From positions 1 through 64,000 of the forward strand of contig NZ_JBNHEQ010000302.1 in the NCBI RefSeq assembly GCF_050016015.1: a DNA stretch of 64,000 nucleotides, written 5' to 3'. This DNA is from Trichodesmium sp002260545 (GTDB taxonomy: Bacteria > Cyanobacteriota > Cyanobacteriia > Cyanobacteriales > Microcoleaceae). The position numbers and the translations under genes are program-made. The notes below the pieces were generated by a model that did no database searches, was not told where the DNA came from, and saw nothing but the letters and a program-made list of their open reading frames with translations. This document shows, piece by piece, positions 9,334 through 19,462 of the stretch (positions within the stretch are counted from its first letter, which is position 1; every line of letters begins with the position of its first letter).

Positions 9334-10161
9334 GAGTATTTCAATTTCAATCCAAACCCCTGTTTTTTTAGTATCAGGAATATATTCAATAGTAAGCTTA
9401 GGAATACAACTCAAGCGATCGTCCTGAAGTACACCCGCACCATTTAATGTTAAAGCATCAAGACAAGCTCCTGCTAAATTATCTAAATCAGAATTAGTCC
9501 GATGTTTTCCACAAAAACTCATGGAAATAGCTGCTTTTTGAATTGGTAAATCTACCTCTAAATTAAGTTCAGAAACTTGACGGTAAATTTCTACTTCTGC
9601 TTCGTTTCTCCAGGTACGATAACGAGGTGGTAAATAAGTACCATTAGCAGTAACTCGTGGACGTGCTTTAGGAACTACTTTCCCAGGAATATACAAACGA
9701 ATTATTGTAGATTTTTCAGATTTTTCAGATTCTTCAGATTCGGGGTGAGAAGTTGTAAAATCCTCAGCATTATCAAACGACGGAATAATTTTGTTAACTT
9801 CCGTATCCACATTTTCTAGCAAATTATCTTTTACCTCAGAAGGAACAAATTGCATTTGAGATTTATCTTCCATAATATCTTCTATAGCAGATAAATCAAC
9901 TTTCCTGTAGGGATCTAATTGTGTCCGGAAACTAGGCCAACTTTTAGCTATTTGCAGATAAGTTTCCGCGCAGCTTTCCGAGAAATGGCAATTATTTTGG
10001 AGCCAAGATTGCCATTCAGTAGGAGAAAATAAAGCCTGAGTTTCTAGCAATAATTGACCTAAAGAATAAGCATAAGCCATAGCATTTTTCTGGTCAAGTT
10101 GGCATTTTTGATGTTTGAAATTAATATCTTCTATTAACTCTTGCCAGTTAATTAATACCAT
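9319..10161 (-). CDS. DUF3102-like / RusA-family endonuclease fusion
   Basis: 280 residues. Residues about 20-78 (AYSLGQLLLETQ, WQSWLQNNCHFSESCAETYL, IAKSW) match the DUF3102/KfrA-like module seen in plasmid and phage proteins, which carries an HTH-like segment. Residues 79-152 are an acidic low-complexity linker (ESEESEKSEKS). Residues 153-275 are a RusA-type Holliday-junction resolvase domain: IPGKVVPKARPRV, TNSDLDNLAGACLDAL, then LQDDRL. Asp225, Asp227, Asp235, Asp247 and Asp248 are candidate metal ligands, all present. RusA enzymes cut four-way junctions as dimers. The last residues RTYA and the TGA come from a MITE terminus, so the native C-terminus was probably replaced. Start ATG 10161 has no strong ribosome site. 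The gene is probably of phage or plasmid origin. Confidence 0.8.
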   Translation of the reverse strand: MVLINWQELIEDINFKHQKCQLDQKNAMAYAYSLGQLLLETQALFSPTEWQSWLQNNCHFSESCAETYLQIAKSWPSFRTQLDPYRKVDLSAIEDIMEDKSQMQFVPSEVKDNLLENVDTEVNKIIPSFDNAEDFTTSHPESEESEKSEKSTIIRLYIPGKVVPKARPRVTANGTYLPPRYRTWRNEAEVEIYRQVSELNLEVDLPIQKAAISMSFCGKHRTNSDLDNLAGACLDALTLNGAGVLQDDRLSCIPKLTIEYIPDTKKTGVWIEIEILRTYA

Positions 10162-10210
10162 TTATTTATAAAAGTAGTGAATCTAAAAAAGGGAAGAGCG
10201 AATAGCATCT

Positions 10211-10338
10211 TATATCATGTCCGGTTGAATAGTTATAAATAAGAAGGGAGGAGTCAGCAGTCAGGAGGAAAGAGGGGAGAAAGAAAGTATAAATAAGGAG
10301 AACATTTTTTTATCACGCTCTTATCCGGACATTATATT
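10211..10338. repeat. MITE-like element, family D, copy 1
   Basis: The left end ATATCATGTCCGGTTGAAT and right end ATCACGCTCTTATCCGGACA are inverted over ATATnATGTCCGG. The interior is purine-rich (GGGAGGAGTCA). A second copy with a nested insertion is at 11869-12116. Confidence 0.75.
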
Positions 10339-10596
10339 ATCCAGCCTCTTTTGAGTAAAACAATGAATATTAAAATACTAATATGATGTCTCTTTAAATA
10401 CCCAGAATAAAAACTTTTGAGAACAGGGAGTAGGGAGTAGGGAGCAGAGGAAAATTTGTTTGCGCAGCATTCCCTCCGAAAAGATACTATTTTGAAAGAC
10501 AAGAACATTTTTATTATGACTAATTAATGAGACTTGATAGAAAATATAAATAGGACACTAAAGGGTAACTACAAACAAATACTTTATCAAAACCTT

Positions 10597-10716
10597 GTAG
10601 GGACGTTCTATGGAACGTCCCTACTTTGGTCTACCCATAAAAAAACTGCTGTAAGTTAAAAATATTAACTGATACCTCATAAAATATTGTAGGGGCAAAC
10701 AGCCGTTTACCCCTAC
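10597..10716. repeat. two GTAGGG...CCCTAC palindromes
   Basis: Two 28-bp perfect or near-perfect palindromes, 10597-10624 (GTAGGGACGTTC core) and 10689-10716 (GTAGGGGCAAAC core). They belong to a family dispersed over the window (also 11755-11782, 12919-12946, 17610-17640, 26990-27020). The rest of spacer 10162-10764 contains the family D element and heptamer repeats. Confidence 0.8.
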
Positions 10717-10764
10717 TTAAATTCATTAATTTTTACAACAATAATTCAGATAAATCTCATAAAC

Positions 10765-11649
10765 TTATCGGCGTCGTCTACCGCCAAAACCACTGGTTCG
10801 ACGTGAAGGTGATGAAAACCCACCACTACCAAAACTACGACGTTGTTGACGAGGTTTTGCTGTACCTGAACGCTGCAAGTCACTGGCACCAACACCACTA
10901 CCTGTAGAACGATTTGTATTTTGCTGTTGTTTACGATTTGTGTTACTTCTAGTAGAGTTAGTTACACCAGTAGAACGTAATGTTTGACGATTTTTCACTG
11001 CTGCTGGTGGAGCTTGATAACGCTCTTGATATCGGTTAACAGCTTGAGTGTAGCTACTACCATATCCGCCATACCCAGTCATTATTCCACCTGGTTGATA
11101 AACTGGTGGTACATAATATTGAGGGGTAAATAACATACTACTAATTGCTCCACCAACTACTTGACCTGCTATTGCTCCAGCAAAAGGTGTCCAGAAGTTA
11201 GACTCCCGACGGACAATAACTGTTTCTTGTCTACCTGTTTGGGGGTTAGTTTGAGTTTCAGTTACATTATGTACATATTCAATTTTAAAGTCGGGTTTAA
11301 TATGCAAACTAGCTTGATTGCCATTAATATTAGCATAATTGGTTTTGCCTTCCTGAATTTCCTCCTCAGTCAAACTTGCCATTTGCAAATCTGTAGTAGT
11401 ATAAATTGGCGGTTTACCTGCAGGAGTATTCAGTAACATTAAAGAATATTCGCCGTTGCCGTCGTTATAGGTTGCTTGTTGTACGGGATATTCTCCTTGA
11501 CTTACTTGGTTAGGGTTCCGGTTGGAGTTTTGGTTAGATGAGATATTAGGATTTGAGTTTTGATATGAGGTGCTATTGGAACTGCCACAGGCGACTGTTG
11601 TCCAACACAATGTTAAACACATAAACAAAACGGTTAATTTACGCAGCAT
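10765..11649 (-). CDS. putative lipoprotein with Gly/Arg-rich C-terminus
   Basis: 294 residues. The N-terminus LTVLFMCLTLCWTTVACGSS is a lipoprotein signal with Cys21 as the probable lipidation site. An Asn/Ser-rich stretch (22-55) follows, then a conserved-looking core (EYPVQQATYNDGNGEYSLML, IQEGKTNYANINGNQASLHI). Next come a short Ala/Gly hydrophobic segment (FAGAIAGQVVGGAISSMLF) and a low-complexity tail of Gln, Asn, Ser, Gly and Arg ending GFGGRRRR. The product is exported, and the hydrophobic AGQVVGG segment recalls glycine-zipper proteins. No known domain is recognised, so function is unassigned. The gene is monocistronic with repeat spacers on both sides. Confidence 0.7.
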   Translation of the reverse strand: MLRKLTVLFMCLTLCWTTVACGSSNSTSYQNSNPNISSNQNSNRNPNQVSQGEYPVQQATYNDGNGEYSLMLLNTPAGKPPIYTTTDLQMASLTEEEIQEGKTNYANINGNQASLHIKPDFKIEYVHNVTETQTNPQTGRQETVIVRRESNFWTPFAGAIAGQVVGGAISSMLFTPQYYVPPVYQPGGIMTGYGGYGSSYTQAVNRYQERYQAPPAAVKNRQTLRSTGVTNSTRSNTNRKQQQNTNRSTGSGVGASDLQRSGTAKPRQQRRSFGSGGFSSPSRRTSGFGGRRRR

Positions 11650-11754
11650 ATTATAATTTGCTCCTAAAATAACTTTGAGTTAGTTCTACTTATTATTCTA
11701 CCTTGATTTGGCTTTTAAGGAGATAATATAACGCTACGGGCAATTCAAAAGCCA

Positions 11755-11782
11755 GTAGGGGTGATTCGGGAATCACCCCTAC
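11755..11782. repeat. GTAGGG...CCCTAC palindrome
   Basis: A perfect 28-bp hairpin (GTAGGGGTGATTC and its complement) in the spacer upstream of the lipoprotein gene. Same family as at 10597. Confidence 0.75.
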
Positions 11783-11868
11783 AAAAGTAATCTCTAAGTA
11801 AGTTATAAGAATTTGTAAATGTCCTAGATATATTTGCGTAGTGCTATACTAGATTTTTCATACCATTT

Positions 11869-12116
11869 AATATCATGTCCGGTTGAATAGTTATAAATAA
11901 AAAGGGAGGAGTCAGGAGTCGTAGGGGCGTTTTCCTGACGGAATGCTCCGCAAACATGTCGCTCCGCGAAACGGCCGTTAGCTTCGCATAACTATCGTTA
12001 ACGCCCGTACAGGAGGGAAGAGGGAAGAGGGGATCAAAAAAGTATATGCATGAGAAAGTTTTTTGGTCGCGTAAGCGGAACGGAGTTCTATCACGCTCTT
12101 ATCCGGACATGATATA
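11869..12116. repeat. MITE-like element, family D, copy 2, with nested repeats
   Basis: Same ends as 10211-10338 (ATATCATGTCCGG... / ...CCGGACATGATAT). About 120 bp of extra sequence interrupts it, including one copy of the ~24-bp dispersed element (11931-11956) and GTAGGGGCG/CGCCCGTAC arms. The nesting shows that the smaller repeats entered after the MITE. Confidence 0.7.
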
Positions 12117-12918
12117 AGTTCTGAAATAGTTTGATCGCTGCAACGAAATTGCATAACTATTAAATTAGCTGAAATATAATAGTTGAAAAATTCCAGTTAT
12201 ATTTCCATAAATTATGAAAACGGTTCGCTTGGGCCATCCCTTATCCCTATTAATGCCTTTACTCGCAGCTTTGGCAGCAACTCCTACTAAAGCACAACCC
12301 ATAAAATAAGCTAATGACAATACAGGTACAACTGTAAATCAAAACGGCAACCAATTTGATATCCAAGGTGGTACTCGTAGTGGAGCAAATTTATTCCATA
12401 GTTTTGACCAATTTAACCTCAACTCTGGCCAAACTGCTAACTTCCTGACTACCCCAGATACTACCAATATTCTGGGTAGAGTCACAGGAGGAAATGCTTC
12501 TTATGTTAACGGTCTCATCCAAGTCCTCGGTGGTAACTCCAACCTCTTCCTAATGAACCCCGCAGGCATAATTTTGGGCCAAAACGCCAGCCTTAACATA
12601 CCCGCCTCATTCAGCGTCACCACCGCTACAGGTATAGGTTTTGACAACAATAATTTTGGGTTTAAAGCGATCGGCACAAATGACTACTCAAAATTAGTCG
12701 GAAACCCCAGTGGATATAGGTTTAACCTATCCAACCCAGGTGCTTTAGTTAATGAAGGAAATTTAAGTTTAAACCCTGGAGAAAATCTCACTTTATTGGG
12801 AGGGACTGTGATTAATACAGGGCAACTCTCCGCTCCAGGGGGTAATATAACCATTGCAGCAGTAGAAGGTGGTAGTACCCTGAGAATATCACAACCAGGA
12901 AATTTATTAAGTTTAGAA

Positions 12919-12946
12919 GTAGAGACGTTCCATGCAACGTCTCTAC
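12919..12946. repeat. GTAGAG...CTCTAC palindrome inside the FHA-CHAT frame
   Basis: A 28-bp palindrome of the dispersed family lies within the open frame and is translated roughly as VETFHATSLQ between LLSLE and the conserved-type NALSLPELLTGG. The frame stays open through it. Confidence 0.75.
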
Positions 12947-13124
12947 AGAATGGAGAAGATGCTAATATTAATGCTTTATCTTTACCAGAACTTTTAACAG
13001 GAGGCAATATAACTCACGCTTCATCTGTGACTGTTAATGCTGATGGTGATGTGGTATTAACAGATTCAAATACAATAATTGCTGATACTCCAGGTACAAC
13101 CATAATTTCTGGAAGTGTCAACGT

Positions 13125-13265
13125 TTCGATTCCCCCTAACCCCCGTTCAACAAAAAGCGCAGCATCCTCTAGCTTCCCCCTTTCTAAGGGGTAGGGGAAG
13201 GGGATCGAAACAGGGGGGGATATTTCCAGTCTCCCCGTTTCCCAAGGGGAGGGAAGGGGGAACGG
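13125..13265. repeat. GC-rich palindromic repeat inside the FHA-CHAT frame
   Basis: CCCCCTAACCCCCG, CCCTTTCTAAGGGG and CCCCGTTTCCCAAGGGG hairpins form about 140 bp that look intergenic but keep the frame, except for the TAG at 13192. Composition and motifs match 18428-18528 and the coding insert at 24469-24552. Confidence 0.7.
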
Positions 13266-16200
13266 AGGCCAAATAAATATATTAGGCGATCGCGTAGCTC
13301 TCATTGATACAACTGCCACTACTCTTAACTCTTCATCCGGTGGAAGTGATGGAGGAAGTATTTCCCTCACCGCACAAAGTGACATTAATACAGCAAATCT
13401 TTTTACCGTTTCGCAAGGTGGAAGTGCAGGAAATATAAATATTACTAGCCTTAACGGTGGTGTTGACACTACCAATGGCTCCGTTGAGTCTACTTCCTTC
13501 TTTGGGAATGGAGTAAGTCTTAATATATCTGCCTTTGGAGATATTAATATAGCAAGAATGGTTACAGGTAGTAAGAAAGGTGATGGTGGTAATATCACAA
13601 TTAATAGCCAGAATGGTGCTGTTAATAGTACCAGCTATCTCATTTTCTCTAGTTCATCTAGTAATTCAGGAAGCCTTAACATATCTGCCTTTGGGGATAT
13701 CAAAACAGAATCTGTTGATTCGTTCTCTGCTAGTGGTAATGCTGGTAATGTGACGATGAACAGTCCCACTGGTTCAATTAATATGGGATTTATTGATTCT
13801 CAATCATACGGAAATGGCAATGCAGGAAATATTTCTCTTACTGCTGAGGGTGATATCTACACAGGCGATCTTTTTACAAGTACATCTGGCAGTGGTAGAG
13901 GGGGAAATATTAGTCTGATATCTCGCAATGGTGCAATCAATACAACAGTTAATTCTACTGCTTCTGTTTCTGAACTATCCCCTGAAACTGATATTACCTC
14001 AGAAGAGATAGCTACCAGAGTTGCTGATGGTGGGGTGATACCGAATCTCCTTTCCCACTCTTCAGAAGGTATCGGAGGTGATATTAGTCTCACTGCTAAA
14101 GCTGATATTACCACATACGAAATAAATTCTTTCGGTGACAACACTGGTGGTGATGTTAATATCACCAGCCCAACAGGTAATATTAATACAGACGTTATCT
14201 TCTCTACAGGAGAAAACGCACTTGGTGGAAATATTTCTATCCAAACTCAAGAACAAGGTAATATCAATATCAATCACATAGCTACTTATTCCACTAATGG
14301 TACAGGTGGTGAAGTTCTCCTTAACTCTGCTGGCAATGTCATCATCAACAATATTGCCTCTTTTGGACCAGAAAAAAGCGGTGATGTGACTATCCAAAGC
14401 AATAATGGTACTATTACTACCCGCAACATTCAAACCATCGCCGAAAATGGTATCAGTGGTAATATCGGCCTCAACACTTATGATTTTCAAGGCAATATTA
14501 ATACTGCTGATATTCAGTCGATAGGCGATCGCTCGTCTGGAGAGGTAGAAGTTATCGCTGCTGATGGTTCCATAACTACCCAAAATCTTGAATCTCTCTC
14601 CAACTCTGGCGACTCAGACGATATTACAGTTAAAGCTAAAGATGATGTTAAGACTGATGAAATTAATTCTACTGGTGGAGAAAATAGTGGAGATATAGAA
14701 GTTAGTAGCGATGATGGGGATGTCAATACTGACAATATTGAATCTCGTGCTGACTCAGGAGACTCTGGTAATATTGATATTGATGCCGAAAATGATATTA
14801 ACACAGAAAATATTAGTACCCGTGGCAATAATAATAGTGGGGATATAGAAGTTAGCAGCAATAATGGGGAGGTAAATACTGACAATATTGAATCTCGTGG
14901 CGACTCTGGAGATTCTGGTAATATTGATGTTGATGCCGAAACTGATATAAATACAGAAAATATTACTACCCATGGCAATAATAATAGTGGGGATATAGAA
15001 GTTAAGAGTAACAATGGTTTAGTTAATAGTAACGATGTGGTAAGTGAAGCAAAAATAGGAAATTCTGGGGATATTAATATTGTAGCCAAAGATAATATTA
15101 AGACTGATAATATTCGTTCTTTTGGTGGAGAAAATAGTGGTAATATTTCTGTTAATAGTGACCAAGGCTATATCAATGGCAATAATATTGAAACAATTGC
15201 CAAAACAGGAGATTCAGGTGATATTGATGTAACAGCAAAATACGATATAAATACAGATAATATTAGTTCTATTGGTGGAGAAAATAGTGGCAATATTTCT
15301 GTCACAAGTTTAGAAGATTCAGTTAATACAAAAAATATTATTAGTCAAGCCGAAACAGGTAGGGCTGGTAATATTGATATTAGTGCCAGAAATAATATTA
15401 ATACAGGGGATATTACTTCTACTGGGCTTCAAGGAAGTGGGAATATTAATCTTACTACTAAAATAGGTGAAATTAGCACGGGTGAACTTTTGACAGATAC
15501 CGGAATAATTAATATTAATCAACCAAACAATAATATTATTCTCCCAGCACCAAACAATCCATTTCCCATAACTCCTCCTGTAGGAAGTTCAGCTACTAAT
15601 AATACTTCAGCATCAAGAATTATTAATCAGACTCCACAAATACCGACAAACTTTCCCTCATTACCAACTAATAACTTAACATTACCATCCACACCACCAA
15701 TCAATAATCCAGGACAAATTAACAACTTTTTCTCAACTATTAATAATAATCAAATTCCTAGTAGAATAACTTCCAATCTACCCACTACTAATAATAATTT
15801 CATCCCTAATTCAGAAGTTGCTCCCACACAAACCAGTAATATTAATAATTTTCCCCAATCAAATATCAATATAAATCTTCCTCAATCTAGGCTACTTCAG
15901 AAAAAAAGAAGTAGGAGGATTATTTCAAACAACTTTATAAAACCTAATAACAACATTATTAATCGTCCTCCTATATTACGACAATCACAAATTTTATCCA
16001 GAAATTCATTAACAGTAGATATTGCCAGACAAGAAATGATATCTAGTTTAGAAAAAAGCCGAATAGATGAATATTCTAACTATTTTGGCGTCAATCTCGA
16101 ACCCAAATTACTATCCACAAAAAGTGCTAGAGATATTTTGGCAGAGATGCAGCAAAAGACTGGAAAAAAATCAGCAGTTATCTACGTTAACGTTTACAAT

Positions 16201-17277
16201 GACAAACTACAATTAATACTATTTACTGCCGATGGTAAATCTATTCTCAAAACTATTTACGAAGTTAATCACGCCCAATTAAAAGAAATTTCTATTCAAT
16301 TTTATGTAAATATCATCGACCCCAAAAATCGAAATAGTCAGAGCTATTTACCATTAGCTCAAAAACTTTATAATTGGTTGATTTATCCAATGGCAGCCGA
16401 ATTAGAAGCAGCTAATATTGATACATTATTATTGAGTATGGACAGTGGATTTCGTCTCTTACCTGTAGCCGCATTACATGATGGAGAAAAATTTCTAATT
16501 GAGAAATATAATATCAGTTTAATTCCCAGTATCAGCTTAATGAATACTCACTATAATTATTTAAAAAATACTCAAGTTTTAGCTATGGGAGCTAGTGAAT
16601 TTTATGATAAACCATCTTTACCAGCAGTACCAGTGGAACTAACCTCAATTACACAAAATTTATGGCAAGGAAATACTTTCCTCAATGAAGAATTTACCCG
16701 CAAAAATCTGATTGGTGAACGTCAAAATTATCCCTATCCAATTATTCACTTAGCCACCCATACCGAATTTAGAAGTGGAGATATGAGTAAATCTTATATT
16801 CAACTATGGGATGAGAAATTACAATTGGATAAAATACGGGAATTAGGATGGAATAATCCTGAAGTTGAACTGTTAGTATTATCTGCTTGTCGTACAGCAG
16901 TAGGAGACCAAAATGCTGAGTTAGGTTTTGCTGGGTTAGCAATAGCAACGGGAGTTAAATCTGCTTTGGGTAGTTTTTGGTTAGTTAATGATGAGGCGAC
17001 GTTAGGATTAATGACAGAATTTTACTCTTATTTAGGTAATGTTAATATTAAAGCCGAAGCATTACGTAAAGCACAAGTAGCGATGTTGAGGGAAGAAGTT
17101 GTAATAGAAGATGGTAAGTTAATGGGTTTAGGTAGTCTTAGAGAAGTAACTTTGCCACCGGAATTAGCGAGTATTAAAAATAAGAAATTTTCTCATCCTT
17201 ATTATTGGGCAGGCTTTACTATGGTAGGTAGTCCTTGGTAAGGGAAGTTAACAGTTAAAATTTTTAAGGCTCAAAAG

Positions 17278-17343
17278 TTTAACTATACACTAACTTCAGG
17301 AAATTATTTCACATTTAAAGTTTGAAACTATTTGTGACATTAA
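17278..17343. repeat. dispersed repeat, family F
   Basis: AACTATACACTAACTTCAGG followed by AAATTATTTCACATTTAAAG and GAAACTATTTGTGACAT. Close copies lie at about 51300-51370 and 58711-58785. No ORF; probably a non-autonomous element. Confidence 0.65.
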
Positions 17344-17362
17344 ATCCCGTAGCATCGGTGTT

Positions 17363-17694
17363 ATATCAAATCCAGTATCGGTATAAAAAAGCAGAGAAAC
17401 CGGGTTTGTATAAAATGCCATTGTAGGGACATTTTGCTGTGCAACATGTTTGCGTTAGCGCAGCTCCTCTGGAAGAGGCAGCATTCCGGAACGGAAAACG
17501 CATTTTTGCCTGTGCAACGTCCCTACCATTGACCTCGCACAAACCCGGTTTCTTGTTACCCCAAACCAAGCGATTTGATATTATTCAGTATTAAAAATAA
17601 GAGTCTATATTGTAGGAGCAAATGGCCATTCGCCCCTACTACTTCTAACTCTTGACTCCTTATTTAATTACACCAATGCTACCGGATTTAATAT
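17363..17694. repeat. MITE-like element, family B, copy 2 with internal repeats
   Basis: Ends ATATCAAATCC and GGATTTAATAT. The interior holds palindromes (GTAGGGACATTTTG... and GTAGGAGCAAATGGCC...) and AAACCGGGTTT(G/C) arms. It ends 5 bp from the stop of the DUF1822-like gene. Confidence 0.65.
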
Positions 17695-17698
17695 CAAA

Positions 17699-18412
17699 TT
17701 AAAACCGCAAAATTTCTCGACAAAAATTATCGGGAATAGGCTCAATTTCCCAGATTAAACCTTCCCCTGGTTCTAAAATTACATCTACATAAAGATTTTC
17801 TACAGCATAAGTAGATACAGCTTCATTATTTTCAAAATTTTCTCCATTCTCTGTCAATAATCGCAATTTAAAGCCGGCTGGAATTAAACCTCCCACCGCT
17901 ACATTTTGCAGTTCAAATCGCCAAATAATTTCACAATCTTTTTCCAGACTAAATACCTGCAAAGTCAAATATTGTCCGGCAATTTTGAGTTGTTTGGATA
18001 AAATTTTATCTGTGGGAATTTCTAATTCTTTTGTGCCTACTTCCTTGTGAAATGCTAAATCTGCTTTTTTGTTGAGTAATAGCCAACCAATTTGTTCAGC
18101 TAGTTCATTAATTCCTTGTTTGAGCAACTCTAAGACATTTACTTCTAATACTTCCAGCTCATTTTGCAGTTTTAATTCTTCTAAAATCGCAAATAAATTA
18201 TCCAGAGGTTGTAGTTTTTCTAGGGAAATAGTTTCTGGTAAATTATCCACGTCTGTTGTAGGGAAATATCCTAAAAATTTGGCTTTATCCAAAACTTTTT
18301 CCAACTGTACTGCGACAAAACCAATAATATTTTCTGGTAAATCGGGAGGTACAGAAAATTCTGTTTTTCCAGGCAAAATAGGAATGCAAAATAATCTCTT
18401 GTTTTCTACCAC
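17699..18412 (-). CDS. DUF1822-like protein, possibly N-terminally truncated
   Basis: 237 residues from GTG 18412. The C-terminal third (WRFELQNVAVGGLIPAGFKL, LLTENGENF, VDVILEPGEGLIWEIEPIPD) resembles the DUF1822 family of cyanobacterial proteins often encoded near FHA/CHAT genes. The middle is helical with Leu-rich LQPLDNLFAILEEL and NVLELLKQGINELAEQIG. There is no ribosome site, and the only in-frame start after the upstream stop (18427) is GTG. A GC-rich palindromic repeat begins 16 bp upstream, so the original N-terminus may have been lost to it. Function of the family is unknown; a role with the neighbouring CHAT protein is only inference. Confidence 0.55.
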   Translation of the reverse strand: MVENKRLFCIPILPGKTEFSVPPDLPENIIGFVAVQLEKVLDKAKFLGYFPTTDVDNLPETISLEKLQPLDNLFAILEELKLQNELEVLEVNVLELLKQGINELAEQIGWLLLNKKADLAFHKEVGTKELEIPTDKILSKQLKIAGQYLTLQVFSLEKDCEIIWRFELQNVAVGGLIPAGFKLRLLTENGENFENNEAVSTYAVENLYVDVILEPGEGLIWEIEPIPDNFCREILRF

Positions 18413-18427
18413 TAAATCTGTGGCTTA

Positions 18428-18528
18428 AAAAACCTAACCCCCCAACCCCCTTCCCTGCAAGGGAAGGGCGGGAAATATTCTCCCCTCTCCTACAAGGAGA
18501 GGGGTCGGGGGAGAGGTCTTCCAGGTTG
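18428..18528. repeat. GC-rich double hairpin repeat
   Basis: CCCTTCCCTGCAAGGGAAGGG and CCCCTCTCCTACAAGGAGAGG are two strong hairpins in tandem, in the family often called PPxPP-coding repeats in cyanobacteria. It lies directly upstream of the DUF1822-like gene. Confidence 0.75.
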
Positions 18529-18561
18529 CTGAAACTTACCCTTTAAAGCTGGACAAGCTAT

Positions 18562-18686
18562 TAGTAGACCGACACAGCTAAAATGGTGCAATAGTAGGGG
18601 CGGGTTTTACCTAGAATTTTCATGCTTACTCTAAGATTTATATAAACCCGCCCTAATGCACAAAAATTAGATGTGTCAGTCCACTA
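18562..18686. repeat. MITE-like element, family A, copy 2
   Basis: 125 bp with imperfect terminal inverted repeats about 45 bp long: TAGTAGACCGACACAGCTAA at left against the complement of ATTAGATGTGTCAGTCCACTA at right, each followed inward by GTGCA(A/T)TAG and GGGCGGGTTT. Matches 8741-8857. Confidence 0.8.
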
Positions 18687-18795
18687 CTATATTTTTGTAC
18701 CTTACGCCTGATGATAATTGCTATTATTATTAATAATTAATTGAGATAAAAAATACTGTAACGATATTTTTTTAATTTGGAATTAGAGATAAAAA

Positions 18796-19362
18796 ATGGT
18801 ACAGGTAAAAAATCAACTCACATTACAAGAATTTCTCGAACTTCCACCAGGAGAAGGAGATATTACTTATGAATTTATTGATGGAATAGCAGTAGCAAAA
18901 ATGTCGCCAAAAAAATTTCATTCTAAACTGACTCGTGCATTACTTTATTTAATTGATGAATGGTGTCAATATCAGGGAGAAGTCTATCCAGAATTAGCAG
19001 TTCAATTAATCAGAAAAGGAAAAGATTGGATGCCTGTTCCAGAATTATTGTATCTTGCTGCCGAACGTTTTCCTGAAGATTGGGAAGAAGATGTTGCTTG
19101 TTCCGTACCGCCAGATTTAGTAATAGAAATTATTTCTCCCGGTCAAACTTATGGTCAACTTAATGCTAAAGCCAAAGATTATTTAGATGCAGGTGTATTA
19201 AGAGTATGGGTTGTTGATAGTAAAGCTCAGAGTATTACAGTTTTTTATCCAGATGCACCCCCACAAACTTATATGGGAGATACTCTACTGATAGATTCTT
19301 TATTTCCAGGATTAGAGTTAACTGCTGAACAAGTATTTAAAAAAGCAGGAATTAGTAATTAA
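18796..19362 (+). CDS. Uma2 family nuclease (DUF820)
   Basis: A 188-residue PD-(D/E)XK-fold protein. Features: N-terminal LTLQEFLELPPGEG, YEFIDGIAVAKMSP, then the nuclease core PDLVIEIISPGQTYGQLNAK and DYLDAGVLRVWVVD. Glu in VIEIIS and Lys in AKAKDY are the expected catalytic residues. The usual acidic position before the core is conserved in character as VPELLYL (Glu instead of the common Asp). Uma2 proteins are extremely numerous in cyanobacteria, often linked to mobile DNA, with no established cellular role. Another Uma2 gene follows 100 bp downstream in the same direction. Confidence 0.9.
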   Translation: MVQVKNQLTLQEFLELPPGEGDITYEFIDGIAVAKMSPKKFHSKLTRALLYLIDEWCQYQGEVYPELAVQLIRKGKDWMPVPELLYLAAERFPEDWEEDVACSVPPDLVIEIISPGQTYGQLNAKAKDYLDAGVLRVWVVDSKAQSITVFYPDAPPQTYMGDTLLIDSLFPGLELTAEQVFKKAGISN

Positions 19363-19462
19363 ATTGTTCTCATTGGATTATAAGCCTGATCAAAATTGCT
19401 ATAATTATTATTGTTCATAAGTCTTGAGATTAGACAATTCCTAAATTAATCTGGAGGTAATT

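Larger units (their letters stand above)
12214..17241 (+). pseudogene. FHA/TpsA-type exoprotein with C-terminal CHAT protease, two in-frame stops
   Basis: One frame runs from ATG 12214 to TAA at 17239-17241 (1675 codons) with only two interruptions: TAA 12307-12309, just after the signal peptide, and TAG 13192-13194 inside a GC-rich repeat. Order: signal peptide (LSLLMPLLAALAATPTKAQP); TPS secretion domain (FDQFNLNSGQTANFL, ILGRVTGGNASYVNG, NLFLMNPAGIILG); a beta-helix of short repeats rich in SGDIEV and GNIDI with about 41-residue periodicity (14600-15500); an Asn/Pro linker; and a CHAT caspase-like domain with His at 16759-16761 (IHLATHTEF) and Cys at 16888-16890 (VLSACRTAVG), both intact. 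The architecture suggests two-partner secretion of a protease; no TpsB is in the window. Without readthrough, only internal starts (12553, 13558) could give products, and those lack the signal peptide. Confidence 0.85.

Noticed and set aside
13014..15522. Minus-strand frames opposite the FHA beta-helix repeats
   Set aside because: Their repetitive Ser/Pro/Ile-rich composition mirrors the repeats on the coding strand; no domain.
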